From contig JASLMK010000130.1 in NCBI GenBank assembly GCA_030746555.1, positions 1 to 64,000 on the forward strand: a DNA stretch of 64,000 bases, given 5' to 3'. Position 1 is the first letter of the stretch, and each line of letters opens with the position of its first letter. This document shows, piece after piece, positions 52,963-61,620 of this stretch. This stretch comes from Planctomycetota bacterium. GTDB taxonomy: Bacteria > Planctomycetota > UBA1135 > GCA-002686595. The position numbers and the translations under genes are program-made. Under the pieces are notes generated by a model. That model saw nothing but the letters and a program-made list of their open reading frames with translations. It was not told the origin of the DNA and made no database searches.

Positions 52963-55230
52963 GTGAGCCCTCTGAGACGAGCAGCCCCGGCTCTCTTCCT
53001 CTGCGGCCCCCTGGCGAGCGCCGCGGCGCCCGACGAGTACGAGAGCTCCGTCCTCCCCCTCGTCTTGGAGTACTGCGTCGACTGCCACGGCGGAGCACGC
53101 CCCAAGGGGGACGTCGATCTCGAGCAGTTTCGGCTCTCCGAGCAGGTCCGGGCCGACCCGGAGACGTGGTGGACGGTCAGGGAGCTTCTGGCCGCCGGCG
53201 ACATGCCGCCCGAGGACGAGCCCGCGCCGAGCCCGTCCGAGCGCGCGGCCATGGTCGAGTGGATCGACGCCGCCGTGGGCCGCGAGCTCGATCCCGACCT
53301 GCCCGAGGCCCCCGGCGCGCCGACCCTGCGCCGGCTCAACCGCACCGAGTACCAGAACACGGTGCGCGACCTCTACGGCGTGCACTTCCCGGCGGAGAAG
53401 GAGTTCCCCGCCGACGAGGTCTCCAACGGGTTCGACAACAGCGGAGACGGGCTCTCCATGTCCGACCTGCTGGTCGACAAGGTGCTCGATGCCGCCGGGC
53501 GCGTCGCCCGGGCGGCGATCGTCGTCGAGGGGCTCGCACCGCCCGCCCGCCGCCGCTTCGGCCCCGGCGTGCTCTCGGGCAAACGCCGTGGGGAGGCGAT
53601 GGTGCTCCTCACGCGCGGTGACGTCTTCGTGCGCCACGAGTTCCCGCGCGATGGAACCTACGTGCTGCGTGCGCGCACCTGGGCCCAGCAGGCGGGCGAC
53701 GAGGTGGCGCGGATGTGCTTCGTCGTCCACGGCGAGAAGCAGGCCCCCATCGACGTGAGCGCCGAGCGCGAAGCACCCCAGGTCGTCGAGTTGACGCTGG
53801 ACGTCCCGGGCGGGTGGCATCGCATCGCCGTGCGCTTCCTCAACGACTTCTACGAGGCCGAGCATCCCGATCCCGACCGCCGCGATCGCAATCTGTTCGT
53901 CGGGTGGATCGAGATCGAGGGCCCGGTGGACCCCACGCCGCCGAGCGCCTTCCAGGGTGAGCTGTTCGTCCGCTTCGGGCCCGACCTGGGGCGCGACCGC
54001 GAGCGGGCGATCCTCGACCACCTGGCGAGCCGGGCCTGGCGCCGCCCCGCCAGCGAGCGCGAGGTCGCCCGACTGTCGCGGCTCACGCCCCCCGACCGCC
54101 CCCTGGACGAGCGCGTGCAGATCGCCCTGGAGGCGATCCTGGCCTCGCCCAGCTTCCTCTACCGCTTCGAGCTCGACGACGCCCGCACTCCCGAGGACGC
54201 CGTGCGGGAGCTGGACGGGTTCGAGCTGGCCGCGCGTCTGGCCTACTTCCTGTGGAGCAGCACGCCCGACGAGGAGCTCTCGCGCCTGGCCGGGAGCGGC
54301 CGCCTGGGTGAGCGCGCCGTCCTCGACGAGCAGGTCACCCGCCTGCTGGCCGACCGGCGCTCGCGGGCCCTGGTCGAGGGCTTCGCCGGGCAGTGGCTCG
54401 GCCTGCGCAGCCTGCGGCTGGAGGGAGTCGATCCCGAGGCCTTCCCCGACTTCGACGAGGCCCTGCGCGGATCGATGGTCGAGGAGACCCTGGCGGTCTT
54501 CGAGGCCCTCCTGCGCGGCGAAGGCGACGTGTGGGAGCTGATCGACGGGGACACCACCTTCGTCGACGAGCGCCTCGCCGCGCACTACGGCATCGAGGAT
54601 GTCGAGGGGCCAGAGCTGCGGCGCGTCTCCCTCGCCGAAACCGAGCGGCGCGGCGTCCTCGGCCACGCCAGCGTCCTGACCCTGACCAGCGCGCCCACGC
54701 GCACCTCGCCGGCCCGGCGCGGGAAGTGGGTCCTGGAGGCGCTCCTGGGCGCGCCGCCACCGGAGCCGCCCCCGGGCACCGCGCCTCTCGACGAGAGCCC
54801 CGAGGCCAGCGCGGCCGCCAGCCTCCGCGAGCGCCTCGAGCGCCACCGCGACGATCCCGACTGCGCGAGCTGCCACGTCAGCATGGACCCCCTCGGCTTC
54901 GGCCTGGAGAACTACGACGCCATCGGACGCTGGCGTGAGGAGGACGCATCGGGATTCCCCCTCGACGCATCCGGGGTCCTCCCCGACGGCCGCTCCTTCG
55001 GCGGGCCGCGCGAACTGGCCGCCCTGCTGCGCTCCGACGGGCGGTTCGTCCGCAGGTTGACCGAACGCCTGTTGGTCTACGCCCTCGGCCGCAGCCTCGA
55101 GCCGAGCGACCGCCCCACCCTGGCGCGCATCCTCGCGGGCCTCGATCCCGACGCGCCTGACCTCCCCAGCATCGTCCGCGGCATCGTCCACAGCGAGGGC
55201 TTCCGCCTTCGCCGCGCCTCCTCCCGCTGA
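52963..55230 (+). CDS. DUF1592-type planctomycete cytochrome-like protein (DUF1587/1595/1592/1588/1585)
   Basis: 755 residues from the GTG at 52963 (GTG at 52957 possible). Signal peptide APALFLCGPLASAAA. Domain order: heme-type start LEYCVDCHGGARPKGD with DMPPEDEPAP, DUF1587 with LRRLNRTEYQNTVRDLYG, a jelly-roll/DUF1595 region (TYVLRARTWAQQAGDEVARM), DUF1592 with SPSFLYRFELDD and LAARLAYFLWSSTPDEEL, DUF1588 with TSPARRGKWVLEALLG and CASCHVSMDPLGFGLENYDA, and DUF1585 with ALLRSDGRFVRRLTERLLVY. Two CxxCH sites suggest heme c. Extracytoplasmic; function unknown but always paired with DUF1552, which follows after 10 bases. Third such paired system in the window. Confidence 0.93.
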   Translation: MSPLRRAAPALFLCGPLASAAAPDEYESSVLPLVLEYCVDCHGGARPKGDVDLEQFRLSEQVRADPETWWTVRELLAAGDMPPEDEPAPSPSERAAMVEWIDAAVGRELDPDLPEAPGAPTLRRLNRTEYQNTVRDLYGVHFPAEKEFPADEVSNGFDNSGDGLSMSDLLVDKVLDAAGRVARAAIVVEGLAPPARRRFGPGVLSGKRRGEAMVLLTRGDVFVRHEFPRDGTYVLRARTWAQQAGDEVARMCFVVHGEKQAPIDVSAEREAPQVVELTLDVPGGWHRIAVRFLNDFYEAEHPDPDRRDRNLFVGWIEIEGPVDPTPPSAFQGELFVRFGPDLGRDRERAILDHLASRAWRRPASEREVARLSRLTPPDRPLDERVQIALEAILASPSFLYRFELDDARTPEDAVRELDGFELAARLAYFLWSSTPDEELSRLAGSGRLGERAVLDEQVTRLLADRRSRALVEGFAGQWLGLRSLRLEGVDPEAFPDFDEALRGSMVEETLAVFEALLRGEGDVWELIDGDTTFVDERLAAHYGIEDVEGPELRRVSLAETERRGVLGHASVLTLTSAPTRTSPARRGKWVLEALLGAPPPEPPPGTAPLDESPEASAAASLRERLERHRDDPDCASCHVSMDPLGFGLENYDAIGRWREEDASGFPLDASGVLPDGRSFGGPRELAALLRSDGRFVRRLTERLLVYALGRSLEPSDRPTLARILAGLDPDAPDLPSIVRGIVHSEGFRLRRASSR

Positions 55231-55240
55231 ACACCCGCCG

Positions 55241-56569
55241 ATGAGAACACTCTCCAGACGCACGCTCCTGCACGGCGCCGGCGCGAGCCTGGCCCTGCCG
55301 TGGCTCGAGGCCATGCTCCCCGCCCGCGTGATGTCTCCGCCCGAGGGGGCGCGCATCACGCGCTGGCTGACCCTGTACGTCCCCAACGGCATCCACATGC
55401 CGGACTGGACGCCAGCCGCCGAGGGCGCCGAGTTCGATCTCCCGTTCCTGCTCGAGCCCCTCGCGCCCTTCCGCGAACACCTCTCCGTGCTCAGCGGCCT
55501 GACCCACGACAAGGGGCGGGCCAACGGCGACGGCCCCGGCGACCACGCTCGGGCAGCGGCCACCTTCCTGACCGGCGTGCAGCCCCTCAAGACCGACGGG
55601 CAGGTGCTCTTGGGGCGCTCGGCGGACCAGGTCGCCGCGGCCGAGCTCGGCCACCGCACGCGCCTGCGCTCGGTGGAGCTGGGCTGCGAGGCCGGGCGCA
55701 GCTCGGGCGAGTGCGACTCGGGCTACGCCTGCGCCTACTCCAACAACATCTCCTGGCAGTCGGAGACCGTCCCGGCCGCCAAGGAGATCGATCCGCGCCT
55801 GGTCTTCCATCGCCTGTTCCGCGGCGGCGACGAGGACGAATCCTCCGAGGCGATCGCCGAGCGCCTGCGTCGCCGGCGGAGCATCCTCGACTTCGTTCGG
55901 GCGGACTCCTCGCGCCTGCGGCGCTACCTCTCCGTCGAGGACCGCCGCAAGCTCGACGAGTTCTTCGATGGGATCCGCGAAGTGGAGCGGCGCATCGAGT
56001 TCGAGGAGAACGCCCACGTGGCGGAGGTGCCCGACTCCGAGCGCCCGACGGGCGTGCCCAAGGACGATGGTGAGCACATCCGGCTGATGAACGACCTGTT
56101 GGTCCTCGCCCTGCAGACGGACTCCACGCGCATCGCGACCTTCATGCTCGCCAACGAGGGGAGCAACAAGAGCTACCCGAAGCTAGAGGTGCGCGAGGGA
56201 CACCACTCCCTGTCGCACCACGGCGGGGACGAGGCCAAGCAGGCCCAGATCAGGACCATCAACCGCTTCCACACCGAGCAGCTCGCCCACCTGCTGGGTC
56301 GGCTGGCCGGGGTGCGCGAGGGAGCCGGCTCCCTCCTGGACGCGGTCATGCTCGTGTACGGCTCCGGGCTGGGCGACGGGAACCGTCACAACCACGACGA
56401 CCTGCCGGTGCTCCTGATCGGCGGGGGCAACGGGGCGCTCTCCCCCGGACGCCACCTGCGCTTCGCGGCGGAGACGCCCCTGAACAACCTGCACCTCGCC
56501 CTCCTGGAGCGCCTCGGCGCCCCCACCGCGGCCCTCGGGGACGGCACCGGCGTGCTCGAGGGGATCTAG
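55241..56569 (+). CDS. DUF1552 protein with Tat signal
   Basis: 442 residues. Twin-arginine signal LSRRTLLHGAGASLALPWLE. Family signs: TLYVPNGIHMPDWTP, LSVLSGLTHDKGRANGDGPG, HARAAATFLTGVQPLKTDG, SGYACAYSNNISWQSETVP, RRKLDEFFDGIREVERRIEF and YGSGLGDGNRHNHDDLPVLL. It is related in fold to DUF1501 (alkaline-phosphatase-like). The natural partner of the DUF1592-type gene directly upstream. Function not established; probably works on the same exported substrate. Its TAG overlaps the stop of the convergent acetylesterase gene by 4 bases (56566-56569), leaving no room for a terminator. Confidence 0.93.
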   Translation: MRTLSRRTLLHGAGASLALPWLEAMLPARVMSPPEGARITRWLTLYVPNGIHMPDWTPAAEGAEFDLPFLLEPLAPFREHLSVLSGLTHDKGRANGDGPGDHARAAATFLTGVQPLKTDGQVLLGRSADQVAAAELGHRTRLRSVELGCEAGRSSGECDSGYACAYSNNISWQSETVPAAKEIDPRLVFHRLFRGGDEDESSEAIAERLRRRRSILDFVRADSSRLRRYLSVEDRRKLDEFFDGIREVERRIEFEENAHVAEVPDSERPTGVPKDDGEHIRLMNDLLVLALQTDSTRIATFMLANEGSNKSYPKLEVREGHHSLSHHGGDEAKQAQIRTINRFHTEQLAHLLGRLAGVREGAGSLLDAVMLVYGSGLGDGNRHNHDDLPVLLIGGGNGALSPGRHLRFAAETPLNNLHLALLERLGAPTAALGDGTGVLEGI

Positions 56570-58572
56570 GGCGCGGTCACGGCGGGCCAGTCGTCGGTGC
56601 GGAAGCTCGGCGCGGGCAGGCCCTCGGCGTTCATCAGGTTGGGCTCGTCGGCGGCGCCCCAGGCGTAGCGCGCGGCGACGGGCCGGGGTACGGACGGGCT
56701 GGTCAGGACGACCTCGTCACCCTCGATCACCGCCACGGCCGGGTGGAACACGCGGTCGGCCCCGGCGAGGGTGAAGTGGGTCAGCTCGCCCTCGCGGGAC
56801 CGCAGCCCTCCTCCGACGTGGTCGAATCCGAGATGGACGCGGGCGCCGCGCAGGGCCATCGAGCGGTAGAGGGGACCCGAGCAGACGAGGTCGTCGCGGC
56901 CGTAGGTGCGGGCCAGGGCCCACAGGGCCAGGCGCTCGCCGACCGGCCGCTTGTCGCGTGGGTGGATGTCGGCCGGATCGCCCACGTCCATCGTGACCGC
57001 CATGCCCGTATTTGGCGTCGCCAAGGCCAAGAACTGCGCCTCCCGCAGCTCCGCCGCCTCCCCCCGGTCAGCGCCGTAGGCGAAGGGGGCGATCTGGACG
57101 AAGTAGAACGGGAAGTCCCCGCGCCCCCAATGGGCGCGCCAGTCGCCGATCATGGCCGGGAAGAGGGTCCGGTAGCTCCAGGCCCGCGGACGGTTCGACT
57201 CGCCCTGATACCAGACGGCACCGCGCAGGGCGAGGGTCGCCAGGGGAGCGATCATCCCGTTGAACAGGGCGGTCGGCCGGTTGGCGTGCAGGGCCGGCGC
57301 GCTCGGCCAGGCGGCGAGCTCGCCCTTCGCGGCGCCCTCACGGAAGTGCCAGGGCCCCGCCAGGGAGACCGGCTCGGCTTCGGGGGCGCCCGCGGGGAAG
57401 CAGCGCATCTGCTGGGGCTCCCCCCAGATCCCACCGCCGCCGCCCCAGTCGTAGACGCGCACGGCCAGCTCGTTGGCTCCCGTGCGCACCAGTGCGGCGG
57501 GGACCTCGTAGCGGCGCGGGGTGGTCCACTGGCCGCCGGTCTGGATGCCCCCGACGCGCTCCCCGTTCCACCAGGTGGTGTCCATGTCGTCGATCGGTCC
57601 CAGCTCCAGGGTGAGGGGCCGGCCCGACCAGACCTCGGGCGCCTCGACGGTCCGGCGGAACCACACGACGCCGTCGTAGCCGGCCAGGCCCGCCTCCTCC
57701 CAGGCGCGGGGGAGCTCCATCGTGCTCCAGCCCTCGGGGCGGAAGTCCGCGGCCCGCCAGCCCTCGGCTCCCCCGCCGGGGTCCACGCGCTCGAGCTCGG
57801 CCCACCAGGCGGCGCGACGCTCGGCGAGGTCCGCGGCGCCGTCCGCTCCAGCCAGGCGATCGACCTCGGCCAGGGCGGGGCCGAAGCCGCCGAGTGCCTC
57901 GAGGGTGGCGCGCGAGGTCCAGGACTCGACCGCGGTCCCTCCCCAGTTGGCGCCGATCAGGCCGATGGGGACGTCGAGCTCGGCCTGCAGCGCTCGCCCG
58001 AAGAAGTAGCCGACGGCGCTGAAGGAGGCCACCGACTCCGCCGAGCAGGGGCGCCAGGCGCCTTCGCAATCGGCGAGCGGAGTCGCGGAGATCGCGTTGA
58101 CCACGTTGAACAAGCGGATGCGCGGGTGGTCCGCGGCGGCCAGCTCGACCTCGGAGTCGCGCACACCGATGTAGCCGGGGCGCACGTCCGCCACGCTCTG
58201 TTCCATGTTGGACTGGCCCGAGCACAGCCAGACCTCCCCGATCAGGACGTCGGAGAGCTCGATCCGCTCGCCGCTCTCGATCACCAGGGAGAAGGGACCG
58301 CCGGCGGCGGGCGTCTCGAGCTCGACGCGCCAGGCACCGCTCTCGTCGGCCAGCACACCGACCGGCTCCGCGCTCCAGCCGGGGGTGACGGTCACCACCG
58401 CGCCCGGCTCCGCCCGGCCCCACAGCGGGGCCGTCGTCTCGCGCTGCAGCACCATGTGCTCGCCGAAGATCCCGGCCAGGCCGAGGTCGCACCCGGCGGA
58501 GGTGGAGCCGACGACGAGGGACGACAAGGCCAGGAGCGCTCCGGCGAGCCGCGCCGCGCCGATCGCACTCAT
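56566..58572 (-). CDS. Sialate O-acetylesterase family protein
   Basis: 668 residues from the ATG at 58572 (signal LAGALLALSSLVVGSTSAGC, possibly a lipoprotein). The N-terminal beta domain ends with the SGNH nucleophile motif VWLCSGQSNMEQSV (Ser near residue 110). The middle includes GLIGANWGGTAVESWTSR, an inserted jelly-roll (GVVWFRRTVEAPEVWSGRPL) and AVWYQGESNRPRAWSYRTLF; the catalytic Asp-x-His pair is in DPADIHPRDKRPVGERLALW. Removes acetyl groups from sialic acid or plant/algal polysaccharides outside the cytoplasm. Its start overlaps the stop of the small helical-protein gene (ATGA), so they form an operon with the Gfo/Idh/MocA gene. Confidence 0.9.
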   Translation of the reverse strand: MSAIGAARLAGALLALSSLVVGSTSAGCDLGLAGIFGEHMVLQRETTAPLWGRAEPGAVVTVTPGWSAEPVGVLADESGAWRVELETPAAGGPFSLVIESGERIELSDVLIGEVWLCSGQSNMEQSVADVRPGYIGVRDSEVELAAADHPRIRLFNVVNAISATPLADCEGAWRPCSAESVASFSAVGYFFGRALQAELDVPIGLIGANWGGTAVESWTSRATLEALGGFGPALAEVDRLAGADGAADLAERRAAWWAELERVDPGGGAEGWRAADFRPEGWSTMELPRAWEEAGLAGYDGVVWFRRTVEAPEVWSGRPLTLELGPIDDMDTTWWNGERVGGIQTGGQWTTPRRYEVPAALVRTGANELAVRVYDWGGGGGIWGEPQQMRCFPAGAPEAEPVSLAGPWHFREGAAKGELAAWPSAPALHANRPTALFNGMIAPLATLALRGAVWYQGESNRPRAWSYRTLFPAMIGDWRAHWGRGDFPFYFVQIAPFAYGADRGEAAELREAQFLALATPNTGMAVTMDVGDPADIHPRDKRPVGERLALWALARTYGRDDLVCSGPLYRSMALRGARVHLGFDHVGGGLRSREGELTHFTLAGADRVFHPAVAVIEGDEVVLTSPSVPRPVAARYAWGAADEPNLMNAEGLPAPSFRTDDWPAVTAP

Positions 58573-59036
58573 CCGTCCTCTGTGAAGCGCTCGTGCCCGC
58601 CGTCCTCGAGCTTCTTGATGGCCTTGAACAGGGTGCGCGCCAGGTCCGTGTTGCCGTCGAGGACGGCCACCTCGAGCTCGCACAGCTCCTTGAGCATGCC
58701 GACCATCTCGCGCCGGTAGGCGGTCACGAACGCCGCCTGCTCGGCCTCGGGCTGGCCGTCGGTCATCACCGGCCGCTCGGCCTTGGAGGCCACGACGGCG
58801 CTCTGGATGGCCGAGATGTGGCCGAGGCTCTCCTCACGCTTGGTCTCGTCGCGCAGGGTGCGGCGCAGCTTGGCCAGGTGGGCCTCGAGGTCCTCCATCT
58901 GGGCGGCCAGGGGCGTCAAGGGCTCGTCGCCCTCTCCCCCGTCCTGGGCGGGCGGCTGCGCGGGAGAGGCCGCGGCGACGCACAGGGCCAGACAGGCGAG
59001 GAGGACGAAGGACGGGACGGCGAGAGGATGCTTCAT
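58569..59036 (-). CDS. Small exported helical protein, unknown function
   Basis: 155 residues from the ATG at 59036, where the signal starts (SFVLLACLALCVAAASPAQP). The mature part is a four-helix-like bundle: PLAAQMEDLEAHLAKLRRTL, HISAIQSAVVASKAERP, AFVTAYRREMVGMLKELCEL and ARTLFKAIKKLEDGGHERF. It resembles the cytochrome b562/DUF-type helical proteins found next to PSCyt genes in planctomycetes, but without a clear heme Met/His pair; the family is not firmly recognised. Coupled by ATGA overlap to the acetylesterase gene. Confidence 0.72.
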   Translation of the reverse strand: MKHPLAVPSFVLLACLALCVAAASPAQPPAQDGGEGDEPLTPLAAQMEDLEAHLAKLRRTLRDETKREESLGHISAIQSAVVASKAERPVMTDGQPEAEQAAFVTAYRREMVGMLKELCELEVAVLDGNTDLARTLFKAIKKLEDGGHERFTEDG

Positions 59037-59058
59037 GGCGGATCGCAAGGGAGGCGTT

Positions 59059-60384
59059 TCAGATGGTCTTGGTGATGCCCGGAATCGGGATGGGATAGAG
59101 GCCCTGCTCGTCGGGTCGCGGTCCGGGGTCCGCGTCCCAGGCGTAGGCTGAGGGCGAGAGGTCGAGCTCGCTGGCGAGGGCGTCCTTCCACGCCAGTCGC
59201 TTGCCCGAGTAGGTCGCCATGCGCCCGAAGATGCTGGTCATCGTGCTCGTGGCGCCGTACTCGGCCTCATTGTGGGGACGGCCCTCGCGGATCGCCCGGA
59301 ACAGGACGTCGTGCTCGGTCTGGTAGTGGTCGGGATCGTCCCCACGGAAGCGCCAGCTCCAACCTCCCGTTCCGCCGATCCTCCCCGCGCTGACGTCTGC
59401 GCTGCCCTCGCTCCCGTGGGCGTGCTCGGAGACGCTGTTGTGACAGCCCCGGATGTGCCGGCACTGGCTGAGCATCTTCGTCCCGTCCGCGTAGGTGAAC
59501 TCCACCATGTGGTGGTCGAAGATCTCCCCGTGGTCGACGCCGTCGCGCACCTCGCGGCCGCCCTGGCCCTGGGCGCTCACCGGCGGGCCGCCCATCACCC
59601 AGTTGCACACGTCGAGGTTGTGGATGTGCTGCTCGACGATGTGGTCCCCGCACAGCCAGTTGAAGTAGTACCAGTTGCGCATCTGGTACTCCATTTCGGT
59701 CTGGCCCTCCTCGCGCGGCCGCACCCACACTCCTCCGCTGTTCCAGTAGCAGCGCAGGAACACGAGCTTGCCGATGGCGCCGTCACGCAGGCGCTGGACC
59801 GTCTCGTTGTACTTGACCGAGTGGCGACGCTGGAGGCCCACGCCGACCTTGAGGTTGCGCTTCTTGGCCTCCTCGGCGGCGGCCAGCACGCGCCGAACGC
59901 CGGGAGCGTCGACCGCCACGGGCTTCTCCATGAAGACGTGCTTGCCCGCGTTCACGGCGTGCTCGAAGTGGATCGGCCGGAAGCCCGGCGGCGTGGCGAG
60001 GATCACCACGTCCACGTCGCAGGCGACGGCCTTCTCGTAGGCGTCGAAGCCGACGAAGCGACGCTCGGGGGGCACGTCGACTCGATCGCCCACCTGGCGC
60101 GTGAGCACGTCGAGAGCGGAGTCGAGATGGTCCTCGAACGCGTCCGCCATGGCGACGAGCTTGACGGAGCCGTCCGTCACCAGGGCCTGGCCGGCGGCGC
60201 CTCGGCCGCGGCCGCCGCAGCCGATCAGGGCCACGCGCAGGGTGTCGTCGCCGCGCGCGTCGTCCCGCGCGCGCGCAGCGTCGGTGAGGAGGGCCGTACC
60301 GGCCAGGGTCGCGGCCGAACCGCGCGCGAGGAACCCGCGCCGGGTGGGAGCGGAGGAGGCGAGATCGGTCTTGCGGTCGGTCAT
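59059..60384 (-). CDS. Tat-exported Gfo/Idh/MocA oxidoreductase
   Basis: 441 residues. Twin-arginine signal APTRRGFLARGSAATLAG, then the Rossmann NAD(P) domain VALIGCGGRGRGAAGQALV, DVDVVILATPPGFRPIHFEH, and the catalytic EKP motif in HVFMEKPVAVDAPGVRR. The C-terminal alpha/beta domain has QRRHSVKYNETVQRLRDG, NWYYFNWLCGDHIVEQHIHN with the conserved His residues, and a planctomycete-type end. Such proteins oxidise or cleave sugars and cyclitols with a tightly bound nucleotide cofactor carried through Tat export. First gene of the minus-strand set leading to the helical protein and the acetylesterase, which together suggest exported glycan processing. Confidence 0.92.
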   Translation of the reverse strand: MTDRKTDLASSAPTRRGFLARGSAATLAGTALLTDAARARDDARGDDTLRVALIGCGGRGRGAAGQALVTDGSVKLVAMADAFEDHLDSALDVLTRQVGDRVDVPPERRFVGFDAYEKAVACDVDVVILATPPGFRPIHFEHAVNAGKHVFMEKPVAVDAPGVRRVLAAAEEAKKRNLKVGVGLQRRHSVKYNETVQRLRDGAIGKLVFLRCYWNSGGVWVRPREEGQTEMEYQMRNWYYFNWLCGDHIVEQHIHNLDVCNWVMGGPPVSAQGQGGREVRDGVDHGEIFDHHMVEFTYADGTKMLSQCRHIRGCHNSVSEHAHGSEGSADVSAGRIGGTGGWSWRFRGDDPDHYQTEHDVLFRAIREGRPHNEAEYGATSTMTSIFGRMATYSGKRLAWKDALASELDLSPSAYAWDADPGPRPDEQGLYPIPIPGITKTI

Positions 60385-60432
60385 GGCTGAGCACTCCGGC
60401 GGTGGCGGTTCGATGGGGTCCGGGGGGGCGCG

Positions 60433-61533
60433 TCAGCGACCACCGGTGCGCTGCTTCTCGAGGATTCTGCGAACGGCGTCGAGGTCGGGCCCCCAGACGC
60501 GCTCGCGAGTGAGCTCGGGGGACTCCGCGAGCGGGCGTGCGACCCGGAACCCGACGAAGGAGGCGTCGGTCAGGTACCAGATGCTCTTTGGGAGCTGGGG
60601 ATCCTGGACCTTCCAGCCCTTGCGGGAGCCGCGCCGGGCGGCGCTGCGGAGCAGCTCGGGGTCGTCGTCCCACGAGCCGCCGCGCACGACGCGCGGATAG
60701 AGCTTGGTGGGCCAGGCGACCGGGTCGCGCGTTACGGCGTCTGGCGCCTCGGCGAGGGAACCGTAGAAGCTCGCGTCGTGGCCGTCGAGCACCCACTCCG
60801 CGACGTTCCCGTGCATGTCGTACAGACCCCAGGGGTTGGCCCGCTTGCTCCCGACCGGGTGGTAGGCGTCGTCGGCGTTGTCGAAGTACCAGGCGTACTC
60901 GTCGAGGTCGTCGGGGTCGTCACCGAACGAGTAGGCCGTCTCGGTGCCCGCCCGGCAGGCGTACTCCCACTCGGCCTCGGTCGGCAGGCGGTAGAAGCGG
61001 CCCGTCTTCATCGAGAGCCAGCGCGTGTACTGGCGCGCGGCGAACTGGGTCATGCAGACCGCCGGGCAGCCCTCGACGCCCATCTCGAAGTCCATGGGCA
61101 CGTAGGGCGGCGTGGGGCGGCTGACGGCGTCGGCCCAGGGGTCGGAGGGCTGCGGCTGCGCGGCTCCGCCCTCGCGCCGCGCGACGTCGAGCTTCAGCAT
61201 GAACTCGTAGTACTCGTCCCAGGTCACCTCGCAGCGCCCGAGCCAGAACGGGGAGATCTCGACGGCGTGCTCCGGCCCTTCGTCGTCCTCCCGGTCCTCC
61301 TCGTCGGGGGGGCTGCCCATGGAGAAGCGCCCACCGGGGATCGGCACCATCTCAAAGCTCACCTGCGAACCGGGGAGGCGCTCACGGTAGACCCCCATGT
61401 CGGCCTCCACGGAGGCGTCCGCCCCTTCCACGTCGAGCAGCGGGGCCGGGCCCTCGGGGGGATCGGGGTAGATCGGGTCGTCCGTGCGCGCGGCGAAGAC
61501 GAGCGCCAGGAGCCAGGGCAGGTGGGATTGCAC
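60433..61533 (-). CDS. Exported FGE-sulfatase (SUMF1-like) domain protein
   Basis: 366 residues from a GTG at 61533, where a short signal starts (SHLPWLLALVFAARTDD); the frame is open further upstream but covers the ApbE gene on the other strand. Domain: FEMVPIPGGRFSMGSPPDEE, PFWLGRCEVTWDEYYEFM, LPTEAEWEYACRAGTETAYS, DMHGNVAEWVLDGHDA, VVRGGSWDDDPELLRSAARR and FVGFRVARPL. The paired active-site Cys of true formylglycine-generating enzymes is not apparent, so it may be a binding or structural relative. Lies 48 bases upstream of the Gfo/Idh/MocA gene on the same strand and is divergent from apbE. Confidence 0.87.
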   Translation of the reverse strand: MQSHLPWLLALVFAARTDDPIYPDPPEGPAPLLDVEGADASVEADMGVYRERLPGSQVSFEMVPIPGGRFSMGSPPDEEDREDDEGPEHAVEISPFWLGRCEVTWDEYYEFMLKLDVARREGGAAQPQPSDPWADAVSRPTPPYVPMDFEMGVEGCPAVCMTQFAARQYTRWLSMKTGRFYRLPTEAEWEYACRAGTETAYSFGDDPDDLDEYAWYFDNADDAYHPVGSKRANPWGLYDMHGNVAEWVLDGHDASFYGSLAEAPDAVTRDPVAWPTKLYPRVVRGGSWDDDPELLRSAARRGSRKGWKVQDPQLPKSIWYLTDASFVGFRVARPLAESPELTRERVWGPDLDAVRRILEKQRTGGR

Positions 61534-61620
61534 GGGGGATTCGACTGCCGTGAGCGCGGCCGTATGGGACGAGAGTCTATCCTCCCGACGCGAACCGTAA
61601 CCTCGGTACGCCGAAAAGCC

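Noticed and set aside
52840-55659. Upstream extension of the BNR-propeller frame
   Set aside because: The signal peptide starts at 52839; the extension is antisense to the DUF1592-type gene and carries no recognisable domain.
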